47,577 nucleotides of DNA from Rahnella woolbedingensis (lineage in GTDB: Bacteria; Pseudomonadota; Gammaproteobacteria; Enterobacterales; Enterobacteriaceae), in the NCBI RefSeq assembly GCF_003602095.1, contig NZ_RAHH01000035.1, positions 1 through 47,577 of the forward strand, given 5' to 3'. Below, piece by piece: positions 9,220-18,924 of this stretch. Positions within the stretch are counted from its first letter, which is position 1. Each line of letters starts with the position of its first letter. The notes beneath the pieces are model-generated. The model was not told the origin of the DNA. It was given only the letters and a program-made list of their open reading frames with translations, and ran no database searches. The position numbers and the translations under genes are program-made.

Positions 9220-10302
9220 TCATTCAAAGCGGTAACCGCCATCCTTTGCAGGAGGCAGCGAGGTACAGGTGAGGCCTTCATAGCAACCGAGATTCACCGT
9301 CAGGTGACTGCGGTGATTACTGAGTTGTCCATTTCTCAACCCCAACAGGCCGGTGCGCCCAAGCTGAATTCGACGTTTTTGCCCGAGCCGGGGTTCCGGC
9401 AAGACGCTGACCGGCACCGTGAGCCGCAGACGCACGTCCGAGCGATAGCCGAGATACACCCGCAGCAACACCATCAGATCGGTGTGCAACTGACCACCCG
9501 GCAACCAGCCCTCCGCCTCGGCCCGGTTATCCGTCGCCAGCGTCAGCAGCACCCGGCTACAGGCTTCTTTACCGGTCTTACCCAGCGTTGCCCGCTGTGA
9601 CAGGGCGACCCGATTATGTTTACCCAGGCCGCTGCGCTGGTCGATGTGGACTTTTACCGGGTCATACGGGGTCACCGTCGCCCGGGTTTCCGGTGCCAAC
9701 AGGTTGACCAGCGCCTGAATACCCTCGGCATTGCGGGTGGGCAACCGCATGGTCCCCAGGAGCGCCAGAAAACGGGATACCGGCGTGGCCACCTGCTCTG
9801 CCGTGCCGGGGATCCCCAATCCGACCAGCCCTAAAAGACACTGCGAGGTGTCGTCCACGCCTCCGGCCTCAAAGGTCACCGGATAGGCGTATTTGCGCCA
9901 GATGCGGTAATACTGCGTCGTGATACGGTGGCTGAAGATATCGAGAAAAGACGTGGTCGCTTCGTAACCGTCCCTCCGCTGGGCAATATCATCCAGATAC
10001 GCCGTGGGCAAGGGGGAATCCACCCCATACATGCCGAGAAACGTGGTACGCACCGTCGGCGGCAACTGCGGACTCTCCTCGTCGGTCTCCACGGCCCGCA
10101 GTTCGCTGACGGGAAAGCCCATTCCCGGCCACGGACGAAAGCGAACCGGATCGGTGGAAGGACGGTCAGTGGTGCCGAGTAACGGTGCCTGCGGGTTCTC
10201 CTGCTCGAGTAACTGACAGAAGCGGTAAAAATTGACCCGCCAGATGTCCGGCCCCAGCGCCTCGGTTAGCCCGGAACGTGCTGGCTGTGAATTTCTTTCC
10301 AT
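9220..10302 (-). CDS. tssG: TssG baseplate protein
   Basis: A 360-residue protein of the ImpH/VasB/TssG family, recognised from WRVNFYRFCQLLEQENP near the N-terminus, the YLDDIAQRRDGYEATTSFLDIF block, and a C-terminal LGRTGLLG motif region. TssG forms the inner core of each baseplate wedge with TssF and contacts TssE and TssK. Its reading frame starts inside tssF (37-nt overlap), which suggests translational coupling and balanced stoichiometry. A possible AGGA lies about 11 nt upstream of the ATG. Confidence 0.95.
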   Translation of the reverse strand: MERNSQPARSGLTEALGPDIWRVNFYRFCQLLEQENPQAPLLGTTDRPSTDPVRFRPWPGMGFPVSELRAVETDEESPQLPPTVRTTFLGMYGVDSPLPTAYLDDIAQRRDGYEATTSFLDIFSHRITTQYYRIWRKYAYPVTFEAGGVDDTSQCLLGLVGLGIPGTAEQVATPVSRFLALLGTMRLPTRNAEGIQALVNLLAPETRATVTPYDPVKVHIDQRSGLGKHNRVALSQRATLGKTGKEACSRVLLTLATDNRAEAEGWLPGGQLHTDLMVLLRVYLGYRSDVRLRLTVPVSVLPEPRLGQKRRIQLGRTGLLGLRNGQLSNHRSHLTVNLGCYEGLTCTSLPPAKDGGYRFE

Positions 10303-12047
10303 TGCAGTCGTTTTCCTGTGGGTTGCAGAACCAGCGTGAGTTGGTTGAAAAGGTGGATATCGGCATACAGGGCGAAGAAACGGTGCAACATCTCACCAAA
10401 CAGGTTCACATCGCCCTCTCCGGCAAAATTGTCAGCATTGAGCGTGACTTCAATGTTCACCCCGCGCAGCATGAAACCCTTCTCGAAACGGCGGATCAGG
10501 GTGTGTTTCACCGCCACAATGGCTTCAAGGCGACGGCGGTTCATCTCATCATCCGTCCAGTCATACAACGCCAGCGTCCCGCGCAACACTTCCGGGTTAT
10601 CCATCATACTGAGGAAGTTTGACCCCAGGTGACTCATGACCCGCCAATGGAAACGGTCATGGGCGGGCGGATACAGCGGCAGGCTCGGGGCAGTCAGGTT
10701 TAGCACTTTCACCGGTACCTTACCGGCCTTCACCACGCGGTCGAGCAAGGTACTCTCCAGCGATTTTCGCGGCAGCTGACCATTGGTGCCGGTAATGCGC
10801 ATTGAAAGCGATTCCGGCTTTTTGGCCAGTTGTTCTATTTCAAAGGAGCGGCCCCCGAGGATGAGCCAGGTATCATGCATGCCTGACGGACCGCGTTTCA
10901 CACGGGTGTGAAAGTAACGCTCCGGGGCATCGTGCCGCATCATGCCGCCACGGTGACGAAAGCTGGTAAAAGGCACATACGGGTGTTTGCCGTTTTTTAC
11001 CGCGCCGTGAAGTGTGTCCACGCTGTAAATCTCGGTATGCCCGTCCTGCACGCGCAATGGCCGCAGCATGTATTCATTTTCCAGCGGATTGAGCGTCAGC
11101 GGGTCAGCTTCGAGCGTGAACAGATTGATAACAGGTGCGCAGTGCAGGCGGAAGTTTTCGCTGTCAAACGGCATGTCCGACGGCCAGCCCTCGTCCAGCA
11201 CCATGTCAATTTCAAACCAGGCAGAACCCAGGGTTAGCCCGATACGCTCCAGGCCACGGAGCTCAACAAACATAAACTTCTGACGGAAACTGAAATATTC
11301 CAGCAGGAGCTGGTAACCACTGAAGGACGACTCGCCTTTTGGCCACAGCCGGTCAACGTCATCAAAACCCATGGGCTTACACCAGCCATCAAAATGCACG
11401 CGTTCACCTCGTGTGCTGGCATGGCGGGCATACATGGCCTGCACGCGGCGGGTCAGCGCCAGATGCAGCGCACAGGCCACCGGGCTGTCGCCGTTGAGAT
11501 AAAGGGATACTTTATCAATCCCCGTTTTGCTCCAGTCCACGTTCTCGTTGCAATCAAAGCGCAAGCGTATCGCGGCCCGACCATCGGGTTCAATTTGCAA
11601 GCGCGCATCCGCCAGATGCAGTGGATGAAGGGCGATTTCCCGCGTAGTCCTGTACTGGCAGGTGGTTTTCCCGGGTCCTACCGGACGCGACAATATAGAG
11701 AAGTTTTCGGGCAGCACTTCCGATTGGCGCAACTGACGCCAGTCCGGCGCAAACTCAACAATGGAAAGCGACGGAATAGTGCGCATGTAATGCGGCCACA
11801 ACAAACTCACCAGCCCTTCGGTCAGCTCCGGCAAATCGTCATCAAGTTTTTCACGCAGTCGCCCCATCAGGAAGGCAAATCCTTCAAACATGCGTTCGAC
11901 GTACGGGTCGCGCGCACCGGCTTTATCCAGATTCAGCATGGCTGCCCGGTCCGGGTGAGCGCGGGAGAATTCTTTACCAGCCTCGCGCAAATAGCGCATT
12001 TCTGCTTCGTAATAGCGTAGGGTTAAATCATCCATGGGCGAAGGCAC
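10266..12047 (-). CDS. tssF: TssF baseplate protein
   Basis: A 593-residue ImpG/VasA/TssF family protein. The start MDDLTLRYYEAEMRYLREAG and the following FSRAHPDRAAMLNLDKAGAR, DPYVERMFEGFAFLMGRLRE are the diagnostic N-terminal blocks. Two TssF copies per wedge form the baseplate framework with TssG and TssE. Four codons (MPSP) precede MDDLT; starting at the second ATG (12035) is also possible, since neither has a strong ribosome site. The gene begins 15 nt after the DUF2726 gene and overlaps tssG by 37 nt. Confidence 0.96.
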   Translation of the reverse strand: MPSPMDDLTLRYYEAEMRYLREAGKEFSRAHPDRAAMLNLDKAGARDPYVERMFEGFAFLMGRLREKLDDDLPELTEGLVSLLWPHYMRTIPSLSIVEFAPDWRQLRQSEVLPENFSILSRPVGPGKTTCQYRTTREIALHPLHLADARLQIEPDGRAAIRLRFDCNENVDWSKTGIDKVSLYLNGDSPVACALHLALTRRVQAMYARHASTRGERVHFDGWCKPMGFDDVDRLWPKGESSFSGYQLLLEYFSFRQKFMFVELRGLERIGLTLGSAWFEIDMVLDEGWPSDMPFDSENFRLHCAPVINLFTLEADPLTLNPLENEYMLRPLRVQDGHTEIYSVDTLHGAVKNGKHPYVPFTSFRHRGGMMRHDAPERYFHTRVKRGPSGMHDTWLILGGRSFEIEQLAKKPESLSMRITGTNGQLPRKSLESTLLDRVVKAGKVPVKVLNLTAPSLPLYPPAHDRFHWRVMSHLGSNFLSMMDNPEVLRGTLALYDWTDDEMNRRRLEAIVAVKHTLIRRFEKGFMLRGVNIEVTLNADNFAGEGDVNLFGEMLHRFFALYADIHLFNQLTLVLQPTGKRLQWKEIHSQHVPG

Positions 12048-12062
12048 TCAAAAAGTAAAGAT

Positions 12063-12710
12063 TCATTGGGTTCCCATTCTTGCTTCAACAGCCTTACGGC
12101 GTTCCCATACGGGAGGAATGGTATTCATGTTATTGACAGAAACACGGAGTAACGGTACTCCAGCCATGTCAAACAACTGTTCCAGACGTTTATCGCGGGC
12201 AATGCGATCTTCCTGTTCATGACTTTTATCATCAAGCTCGATGATACAAATGATCTTATTGTTCTTACGGGAGACCAGCACATAATCGACGGACATCGCG
12301 TTAAACTGAGTGAAAAAGCGGGCCCGCTCTTCATCGCTGAAATTATCCTGCTCAGGAAATTTAAGGAAACGGCCGGGGCTGACCTGACAGGAGATAGCGC
12401 AGTAGTGACCAAACCACTCTTCGAGCTTTTTAAGATAATCCCTTTCAGTTGGCGTGGTCAGATATTGTCTGTTTTCCAAAATGACGCCCATATCCATCAT
12501 TCCCCAGAACAAATCATTTTTATCTTCCCAGCGGGAATGTCGGTATCTCCCTGAAGGTGGTGCTGGAGTTTGGGCAACTGCGGGTATCCGCGCCTGCTTG
12601 ACCTTGTCATTCGAGGCTTTTCGAACCGGCCCACGCTTCCGACTTGTCTGCTGGGCGCCAACCCAAATACCCGCTCCAAAGCTAACAACCACCCAGAATA
12701 AAACATCCAT
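12063..12710 (-). CDS. Membrane-anchored DUF2726 nuclease-fold protein inside the T6SS operon
   Basis: A 215-residue protein with one N-terminal membrane anchor (MDVLFWVVVSFGAGIWVGAQ), a basic proline-rich linker, and a C-terminal DUF2726 domain with IIELDDKSHEQEDRIARDKR and LLRVSVN. DUF2726 has a restriction-endonuclease-like fold; the ELDD-K pattern may be the active site. AAGGACGACGGT supports the start at 12710; the longer frame to 12761 overlaps tssA. It lies between tssA and tssF and appears cotranscribed with both. It is not one of the 13 core T6SS genes. It could be a cargo, an accessory factor or a passenger. No immunity partner is obvious, which argues against a toxin. Confidence 0.75.
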   Translation of the reverse strand: MDVLFWVVVSFGAGIWVGAQQTSRKRGPVRKASNDKVKQARIPAVAQTPAPPSGRYRHSRWEDKNDLFWGMMDMGVILENRQYLTTPTERDYLKKLEEWFGHYCAISCQVSPGRFLKFPEQDNFSDEERARFFTQFNAMSVDYVLVSRKNNKIICIIELDDKSHEQEDRIARDKRLEQLFDMAGVPLLRVSVNNMNTIPPVWERRKAVEARMGTQ

Positions 12711-12726
12711 ACCGTCGTCCTTCTGG

Positions 12727-14334
12727 TTAGTTACAAAGTACCACTGCACGTGCAGGGTCAATTGAAATGAGCGCCGCCAGTAAGGACTCCATTTCGGGGA
12801 TCAGCCGGGTTTTCTCTGATTCGCTGCGGCTGGCTTTCATCCGCAGCAGCTTGAGGCGGCGCGCCTGCACCTCAAACAACAGGGCGGGCTCCCAGTCAGT
12901 GAGGGTGAGACGTGGCGCGCTGGCGGTCAGCTCACCCAACAGATGTAACGCCATATCGTTGCGCCCATACTGCTCGGCGACGCGTGCCATCAGTAAACGC
13001 AATAACCATCGGCTGCGCCGCGACGCCATGCCGGGGCGGTTTTGCAACCAGGCCAGCGCGGCCTCCGGGCCGTCACTGTCGCCCTTTTCCATCGCTTCAG
13101 TTTCCAGGGCCAGTATCTCCTCACCCTGGCTTTCTGCGGCGGCGACCGCCTCTCCCCCAAAGCCTGACATGTCATCATTCACTTTTTCCGCTATCCAGCT
13201 CAGCGTCACTTCATCGGCGAAAGGCGAGCCGTCACTCCAGGCCAGCGTTTCCAGCCCCGGCATGCGTTTGAGGAACAGTCGCAAATCGTAAACAATATAA
13301 TCAGCCCAGGCGTCCCACGGTTGCCCCGCACGGGTCAGCCCTTGCCAAAGGTACCACTGCAAATCAAGCCAGAAGTGGCTTACACCCCGGCAGTACATCT
13401 CGCTGGCCTGCTCAACCAACTCTGTCCAGCTCTGGTGCCGGTACAGGCGTTTTAACAGGGCGTGATGGTCAGGCTTGGGGGGCGTTAAACGCGTACGCCC
13501 GCTGGCATCGAGCGGAGGGATTTCGCTGACCGTGTCCCAGCGAACGCTCTTCATTAGACGGTGTGAGGCGAGCCACCCCTGCGGCTGTTCCCCTAACCAT
13601 TGTGCGAGCAGTTTCGACTGATCCAACAGGTCGCGGCCCGACTGGATGGTGGTCAGCTGCGGGGAAAATGGCGCACCGGTGCGTTCCGCCGTTCCCTGTT
13701 CGCTGCTGTTTTGCGGCACCATGGCGTCGGTTCCGCCTGACCGCGCCAATCGCGTATCCAGCGCCTGACACAGTCCGGCAAAAGACGGCCTCTCATTGTC
13801 CGGCCATCCCGCCACAGCATCTTCCAGCAGACACAGCGCACCGGCCGTCAGTCCGGCATCCTTTTGGGTGACCTCGGGCCACAACGCCAGGCTGTCCAGC
13901 ACTTTCGCGCCGTTTAACCATTCCAGTGCGGCTTTCCGGGCATTGGGCCGTACGGGATACACTGACTCCCCGTAGCGGGTGATCGCGGCGGCCAATAATA
14001 AAATGCCTTCCGCCAGTCCCTTTTCACCCTCAAGGCTAAGGCGGGCTTGCAGATACCAGGTGATCACCCGCAAATCTTTTGCCGTGTGGCAAAGGATTTT
14101 CTCCGCCAGCTGGCACAGCGTGTCGGCGTTGGTGCCAGAGAGTTTGTTGATCTCGTCGCGCATCGACTGGAAGTCGTCATCATACGAGGGGTCATCGCCC
14201 ACGCCGCTGCCTGCGCCTATCGGCCGTAACCAGCTATCCCAGAGGGACGCAGCACTACGTGCCTGCTCGGTCAGCTGCGAGTGCTGCTGCGCACCGCGGG
14301 CACACTGGCTTAATAGTTCTCGGGGTGATGTCAT
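12727..14334 (-). CDS. tssA: TssA with VasJ-type C-terminal domain
   Basis: A 535-residue protein with an N-terminal ImpA_N domain (about 60-200, including LAEKILCHTAKDLRVITWYL and YPVRPNARKAALEWL) and a helical VasJ-like C-terminal region (about 260-530). TssA initiates baseplate assembly and travels at the distal end of the growing sheath. Its start overlaps the tssM stop by 4 nt (ATGA). Together with the TagA/VasL gene at the end of the cluster this locus has both an initiator TssA and a capping TssA relative. Confidence 0.92.
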   Translation of the reverse strand: MTSPRELLSQCARGAQQHSQLTEQARSAASLWDSWLRPIGAGSGVGDDPSYDDDFQSMRDEINKLSGTNADTLCQLAEKILCHTAKDLRVITWYLQARLSLEGEKGLAEGILLLAAAITRYGESVYPVRPNARKAALEWLNGAKVLDSLALWPEVTQKDAGLTAGALCLLEDAVAGWPDNERPSFAGLCQALDTRLARSGGTDAMVPQNSSEQGTAERTGAPFSPQLTTIQSGRDLLDQSKLLAQWLGEQPQGWLASHRLMKSVRWDTVSEIPPLDASGRTRLTPPKPDHHALLKRLYRHQSWTELVEQASEMYCRGVSHFWLDLQWYLWQGLTRAGQPWDAWADYIVYDLRLFLKRMPGLETLAWSDGSPFADEVTLSWIAEKVNDDMSGFGGEAVAAAESQGEEILALETEAMEKGDSDGPEAALAWLQNRPGMASRRSRWLLRLLMARVAEQYGRNDMALHLLGELTASAPRLTLTDWEPALLFEVQARRLKLLRMKASRSESEKTRLIPEMESLLAALISIDPARAVVLCN

Positions 14335-17300
14335 TTTTCCTGTCCCTGGTTTGACAACATAGCGTCACCCGAACTCGCCGGGTCGACAGTAAAAATGCTT
14401 TCCGGCAGCTGGAAGCCTTGTAGTTTCAACAATGCAAGCGGGCCATCGCCCAGTTCACTGCGCAGAATAAATTTTAACGGGTTGCCATCTGGAGTTATCC
14501 ACACCAGTTGCGTACGGCTGCTGTCCAGTGGAGTGACCAGCGCTTTATCCAGCAGGCGGATCAGACCCCAGTTACCCTGAGCATTCTCATACAGACGCGT
14601 TTCAGTGTTGACGGTGCGCCAGCTCAAATCGACGCCCGGATAATAGGTATTCCCCGGCCAGGTAAAGCTCTGCCAGCTTTCCATCTGGTTGAAATAATCC
14701 AGTTGCTGACCATCGACCGTCAGCTGCACACGGGCGACATCGCGCGACGGGCGCGCCATCAGCTCGAAATGCACGCCCGCGTCGCCCTGAGCAAACACCA
14801 CATCCGAGATATCGGCAAGCTGGTTGATGGCGGCAAGGAATGCCGGGTTAATGGTCATGCCCTGACTTGCGGCGGGATCGACCACCCAGTGGCTGCCTTC
14901 CTGATGCAAGATGCCTCCAAGGTTAGTTTTCAGGAACGTGGTAATACGCCCGGAGTCACTGCGTAGGAACTGTGCCAGCAGAGGCAACGAGGCATCACTG
15001 CCTGTCGCTTTAAACGGATAACGCCCGGCAAACGCTGTGTTCCACTGTGAGACAATAGTGCTTTGCCAGCGGGCGTTCAGGCTGCCTGCCGCCGGTGCTA
15101 ACACCTGACGCCACGCAAGATCCAGCGGCTGAACAAACAGTGCCTGGCCAAACCCATTCCACTCCTGACCTAAGCTCGCGGCCACCAGACTGCCGTAGTC
15201 GCGGGTGTCGGTCAGGTCAATGGCCTTGCCCTGAAACACGGTTTGCGCCAGCATCTGTGCCATCGCCTGGGGATCCGGCGCGCTGGTGACCTGTTGCAGC
15301 TTGAGACGCACTTGTGTCACACGGGCCAGCCACGACTGGAAGCTCAGGTTGCCGTTGTTGCCGGTACCGTCTTTTCCCGTCATCAGGCCGGTCAGTGGTC
15401 CAAAGACCCCGTCCAGCGGCCCACGCGGCCCCTGCGCCTGGTCAATAAACTGCTGCGCATTCTTTTTACGGCCGATCAGTTTTTTCGCCGAATCCACCAG
15501 CGTATCAGCCAGCGCTTCCTCTTTCGCACCGGTTTTACCCTGCCAGGCCAGGGTGTTCATCAAGGCCACCAACGGTGACTGACGCACATCCGCCAGCAGG
15601 TTAAGTTGCGCAATGGCCTCAGAGAGCGAACCCGCTTTCTGCCAGTGAATGCTGTTCACCATATTGAGCCAGGCATTACCGAAATCGGTGAAGTAACGCT
15701 CTGTCAGCCGTTGTTTCAGCGCTTCTGGTGAGATATCGCTCTCTGCCTGATGGGTTTTATCGGTCAGCACCCAGTCAATTTCATCGCGACGGGTTTTCAC
15801 CACGTCATCAATCGCCCCCTGAACCTGCTCTTCCCACGCCTGACGGGAGAACATCCCCGGCACCACTTCTTCAGAACTGAACAGGGTGGACGCATCGGTA
15901 TCACCAATCATGTCAGTGAGGGTTAAATCCGGCCAGTTGTGGGCAATGTGGTTAAGCATTTCCTGATAGAGCCCGGATTCCGCATTCCGCTGACCAATTT
16001 GTTTGAGCAAAATCTGGCGTACCGTGCTGACCAGCTCAGCATCCGGCTTAATCTTCCACTCAGGATGTGACGGCAGGCTCTGCGCGTAAAAGCCCAGCAG
16101 TTTAGGTGCCTGAGTTTGCCACGCGGCATCCGGTACGCCGGCGCGTTTCGGCCATGCCTTGAGCATATTGGCCGCCAGCCAGTTAGGGTCAGCTTTATCA
16201 GGGCGGGCCAGCATCAGATAACCTTTGAGCAGGCTGTAGGTTGGTTGTGTTTGTTGTATCCGCGTCTCACTGGCCGGCGGCAACTGCACAAAAGCATTCA
16301 GCTGCTGGTGAAGCTGCCCTGCCAATGCATCACGCATCAGTAACTGGTTATTGCGGGCATACAGTGGCCAGAGGGCGTTCAGCGTGTCGGTGTCCTGATT
16401 GAGCCCAAAGCGGGTGTACCACGGAGCCCCCGTCGCTTCACGGTTTTGCAACCGCGCGATAGCCTGCTGAAGAATAAGCTGGTTGCGCAGGCGCTCCGTT
16501 AACGATTGTTGGGTATCGGCCGCCACGCGGGCGGTTTCCTGCGCCCGGTAAATCTGCGCGCGGTTCACCACCAGAGAAAGCAACGTACCCGCGCCCCACA
16601 GCAGGACCACCGCGAGCAGCATCAGACGCACGACTTTTTGCCAATGGAAGCCAATCTTGCGGGGATGGGCAAACAGGCTGTCCGCTTCCAGTTCCTGCCA
16701 GGCTGGCGGCACCAGACGGGCGTGAGGTACGGTAGCCGCACCCTGCAATACCGGGCTGAACATCATGCCGCGCAGGCGGTACGGTGCCGGACCCTGCATC
16801 AGGTTTTTCACGAGCGGCACCAGCTGTTGCCTGAGCTTGCCGCGCAGACTTTCCGACAAACGCAGCAGCCAGTTGTGACGCGTATTGTTTAACAGCTCAG
16901 CCGTGCCGCGCTGCCGCAAACGGGCGGAAAGTGCCTTCAGTGACACCATGGCATCATCAGCCACCGCGCCTGACCCAAACAACGCACCTGTGGCCGGAAC
17001 GCCCTCGCCTTCGAGGGGCCACGCTTCTTCACAGACCCACCACAGCCAGACAGGTGCCTGCCAGCCCAGCAGCGCATCGGACTTCTGACGGCTGCGGATA
17101 AGCCTGTCCTGCATGGCCGCATCCGGCAGTGATGCCATATTCATCACCTGTACGATACCGTCCAGCGGACGTTGACTGCGCACCTGATGAAGGGCGCCGA
17201 TAAATTCACCGTCCAGCACCTCTTCCGGCGCGCCACCGTGGATAAGCACAATGCCGTCGCTTTCCTGCCAGTGGTCACGTCCCAGTCCTGGCACAACGCT

Positions 17301-17720
17301 TTCGATATTGTCATCCGAGCCCTGCACCAGCAGATGGCGCACTTTTGACTTCCAGCGGCGGCCATAGCGCAGGCGGAGGTGATCGACCAACTCCGCAATA
17401 CCTGCTTTAGGATCTGCGCTCTGACTATCCAGTTTAAGAGGCTCTTCGCTGGCAGAGTCTGATTGTTGCTTATTCTGAGCAAAAGTGACTCTGACGCCTG
17501 ATTTTCCTGCACGGTGGAATAACTTTTCCAGCAGCCAACCGGTCAGCGTGACAAGGACAACAATTGCCAAGCTACTCGTCAGTATCTGGGCACGTTCGAG
17601 CGGACCAATACCTGTCCACCCGGCCATTTTTTCAGGCAATGCCATAAAGAAATAAGCGAAAATGGCGATCAGAAAGATCAGCGTAAGGATAATACTTCCG
17701 ATGAGTGTTTTTACTTTCAC
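14331..17720 (-). CDS. tssM: TssM inner-membrane IcmF-family protein
   Basis: An 1129-residue IcmF/VasK/TssM protein, the central part of the envelope-spanning channel. Two N-terminal membrane helices (about 5-27 and 46-66) and a third (LMLLAVVLLWGAGTLLSLVV, near 365-385) frame the cytoplasmic domain. A long periplasmic part follows and binds TssJ. Where many family members have a Walker A loop, the sequence reads HLLVQGSDDNIESVVPGL with no GxxxxGK[ST]. This TssM is therefore probably not an NTPase, as in other family members lacking that loop. Start and stop overlap the neighbours by 4 nt each, so tssM is coupled to the upstream membrane-protein gene and to tssA. Confidence 0.95.
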   Translation of the reverse strand: MKVKTLIGSIILTLIFLIAIFAYFFMALPEKMAGWTGIGPLERAQILTSSLAIVVLVTLTGWLLEKLFHRAGKSGVRVTFAQNKQQSDSASEEPLKLDSQSADPKAGIAELVDHLRLRYGRRWKSKVRHLLVQGSDDNIESVVPGLGRDHWQESDGIVLIHGGAPEEVLDGEFIGALHQVRSQRPLDGIVQVMNMASLPDAAMQDRLIRSRQKSDALLGWQAPVWLWWVCEEAWPLEGEGVPATGALFGSGAVADDAMVSLKALSARLRQRGTAELLNNTRHNWLLRLSESLRGKLRQQLVPLVKNLMQGPAPYRLRGMMFSPVLQGAATVPHARLVPPAWQELEADSLFAHPRKIGFHWQKVVRLMLLAVVLLWGAGTLLSLVVNRAQIYRAQETARVAADTQQSLTERLRNQLILQQAIARLQNREATGAPWYTRFGLNQDTDTLNALWPLYARNNQLLMRDALAGQLHQQLNAFVQLPPASETRIQQTQPTYSLLKGYLMLARPDKADPNWLAANMLKAWPKRAGVPDAAWQTQAPKLLGFYAQSLPSHPEWKIKPDAELVSTVRQILLKQIGQRNAESGLYQEMLNHIAHNWPDLTLTDMIGDTDASTLFSSEEVVPGMFSRQAWEEQVQGAIDDVVKTRRDEIDWVLTDKTHQAESDISPEALKQRLTERYFTDFGNAWLNMVNSIHWQKAGSLSEAIAQLNLLADVRQSPLVALMNTLAWQGKTGAKEEALADTLVDSAKKLIGRKKNAQQFIDQAQGPRGPLDGVFGPLTGLMTGKDGTGNNGNLSFQSWLARVTQVRLKLQQVTSAPDPQAMAQMLAQTVFQGKAIDLTDTRDYGSLVAASLGQEWNGFGQALFVQPLDLAWRQVLAPAAGSLNARWQSTIVSQWNTAFAGRYPFKATGSDASLPLLAQFLRSDSGRITTFLKTNLGGILHQEGSHWVVDPAASQGMTINPAFLAAINQLADISDVVFAQGDAGVHFELMARPSRDVARVQLTVDGQQLDYFNQMESWQSFTWPGNTYYPGVDLSWRTVNTETRLYENAQGNWGLIRLLDKALVTPLDSSRTQLVWITPDGNPLKFILRSELGDGPLALLKLQGFQLPESIFTVDPASSGDAMLSNQGQEK

Positions 17721-18922
17721 AATGAGTCCTGAGTTATCCCTGCATTATTTCCGGGCGTCACGCCGGCGATCCAGATTCCATTTGTCGCGGTTTCTACTGC
17801 CATAACCTGTGGCTTTCCTGAACGGGCAAATATTGCTGCCAGAGCCACAGCGATCCACGGTGCACAAGAGCCGGTATAACCAATGAAATCATCAATATTC
17901 TTATGATCTTGCGTCATGTTTATTGTCAGCCCATTTTCTTCACACGCGGTATTCCACTTTCCGCCCTGAGCCAGTTCCGGCCCTGTTATCCAGCTTCCTG
18001 TCACATCTTCCGGTGGCAATGGCCCCCATAGCAAAGCCCGTGAAAGCGTTTTTGTCAGGGAAGCACTTTTATTCTTCTCCGGACGATGCAGCCGCACGGC
18101 ATCCGGGTACTCCGGGTGTTCCCGGTTCAGCATCAGCGTGAGCGTGAGTGCTTCACCCCCACCTTCATGAGGTTTATCCCGGATCACCGCGCTGATATTC
18201 AGCAGTAAGGCTGGTTTTCGCCAGACGTTATCAAGCCAACGGTCCAGCGCGATAAACCCCTTGCCCTGAAGCGGCATAAAGGTGCGGTCCGTATACGATG
18301 AGATGATTTCGGCGATTCGACGATCGGCATCTGGCAGGTTTTTTACATTGCAATCCGTCATTAGCCAGCAAGGCATATCCACCGGCATTTTTCCGAGCGG
18401 GAGGGTTATCTGGTTAAGCAGTGCTTTAATGGCGCCTTCAAACTCTGCTGGCTCCTGTTGGTCCTGAAACCCCGGCATTCTGGAATGCCGCACGGGTACA
18501 CCACCCGCTCTCGGCTTCTGCATTTGCAACACTGGTGAGGAAGATGCAATGGCGGACGACAATTTCTCCGCGCTGTTTCCGGCCTGAGTCATCACACCGG
18601 AAACAATCACCCAGGCTTTGCGCTGCCCACGTGTAATTTCTTCTTTTAACAGGCGCGCCCGCTCTTCATTCCATGACTCAGCCCAGACTTGATCGGCCTT
18701 ATAGCTACAACGGCGAAGTCCTGCGCACAACCCCCAAAGACAAAACGGCAACCCTAACGCTGTCAGCCAGAAAACCAGCCCTTCTCTCGAAGAAGTCCAT
18801 AACCAGAAAGACAATACACAGCCGATCACGATAAAAAACGCCAGGCACCCAAGCCATTTTTTTGTGCCGGGCCGTTTTATTCTGGGCGCTTCATCAGGGA
18901 CCTCATCCAGATACACCGGCAT
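17717..18922 (-). CDS. Conserved-position membrane protein between PAAR and tssM
   Basis: A 401-residue protein with two closely spaced membrane helices near the N-terminus (WLGCLAFFIVIGCVLSFWLW and LVFWLTALGLPFCLWGLCAG) and a roughly 300-residue soluble domain. The start at 18922 is supported by GGAAGGTAGGTTAATC; the frame runs further up to 18979 but overlaps PAAR. It begins 2 nt after the PAAR stop and overlaps tssM by 4 nt, so it is tightly coupled to both. I do not recognise a domain. Its position suggests an accessory of the membrane complex or a PAAR-linked factor, but this rests on context only. Confidence 0.75.
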   Translation of the reverse strand: MPVYLDEVPDEAPRIKRPGTKKWLGCLAFFIVIGCVLSFWLWTSSREGLVFWLTALGLPFCLWGLCAGLRRCSYKADQVWAESWNEERARLLKEEITRGQRKAWVIVSGVMTQAGNSAEKLSSAIASSSPVLQMQKPRAGGVPVRHSRMPGFQDQQEPAEFEGAIKALLNQITLPLGKMPVDMPCWLMTDCNVKNLPDADRRIAEIISSYTDRTFMPLQGKGFIALDRWLDNVWRKPALLLNISAVIRDKPHEGGGEALTLTLMLNREHPEYPDAVRLHRPEKNKSASLTKTLSRALLWGPLPPEDVTGSWITGPELAQGGKWNTACEENGLTINMTQDHKNIDDFIGYTGSCAPWIAVALAAIFARSGKPQVMAVETATNGIWIAGVTPGNNAGITQDSL

Positions 18923-18924
18923 GA

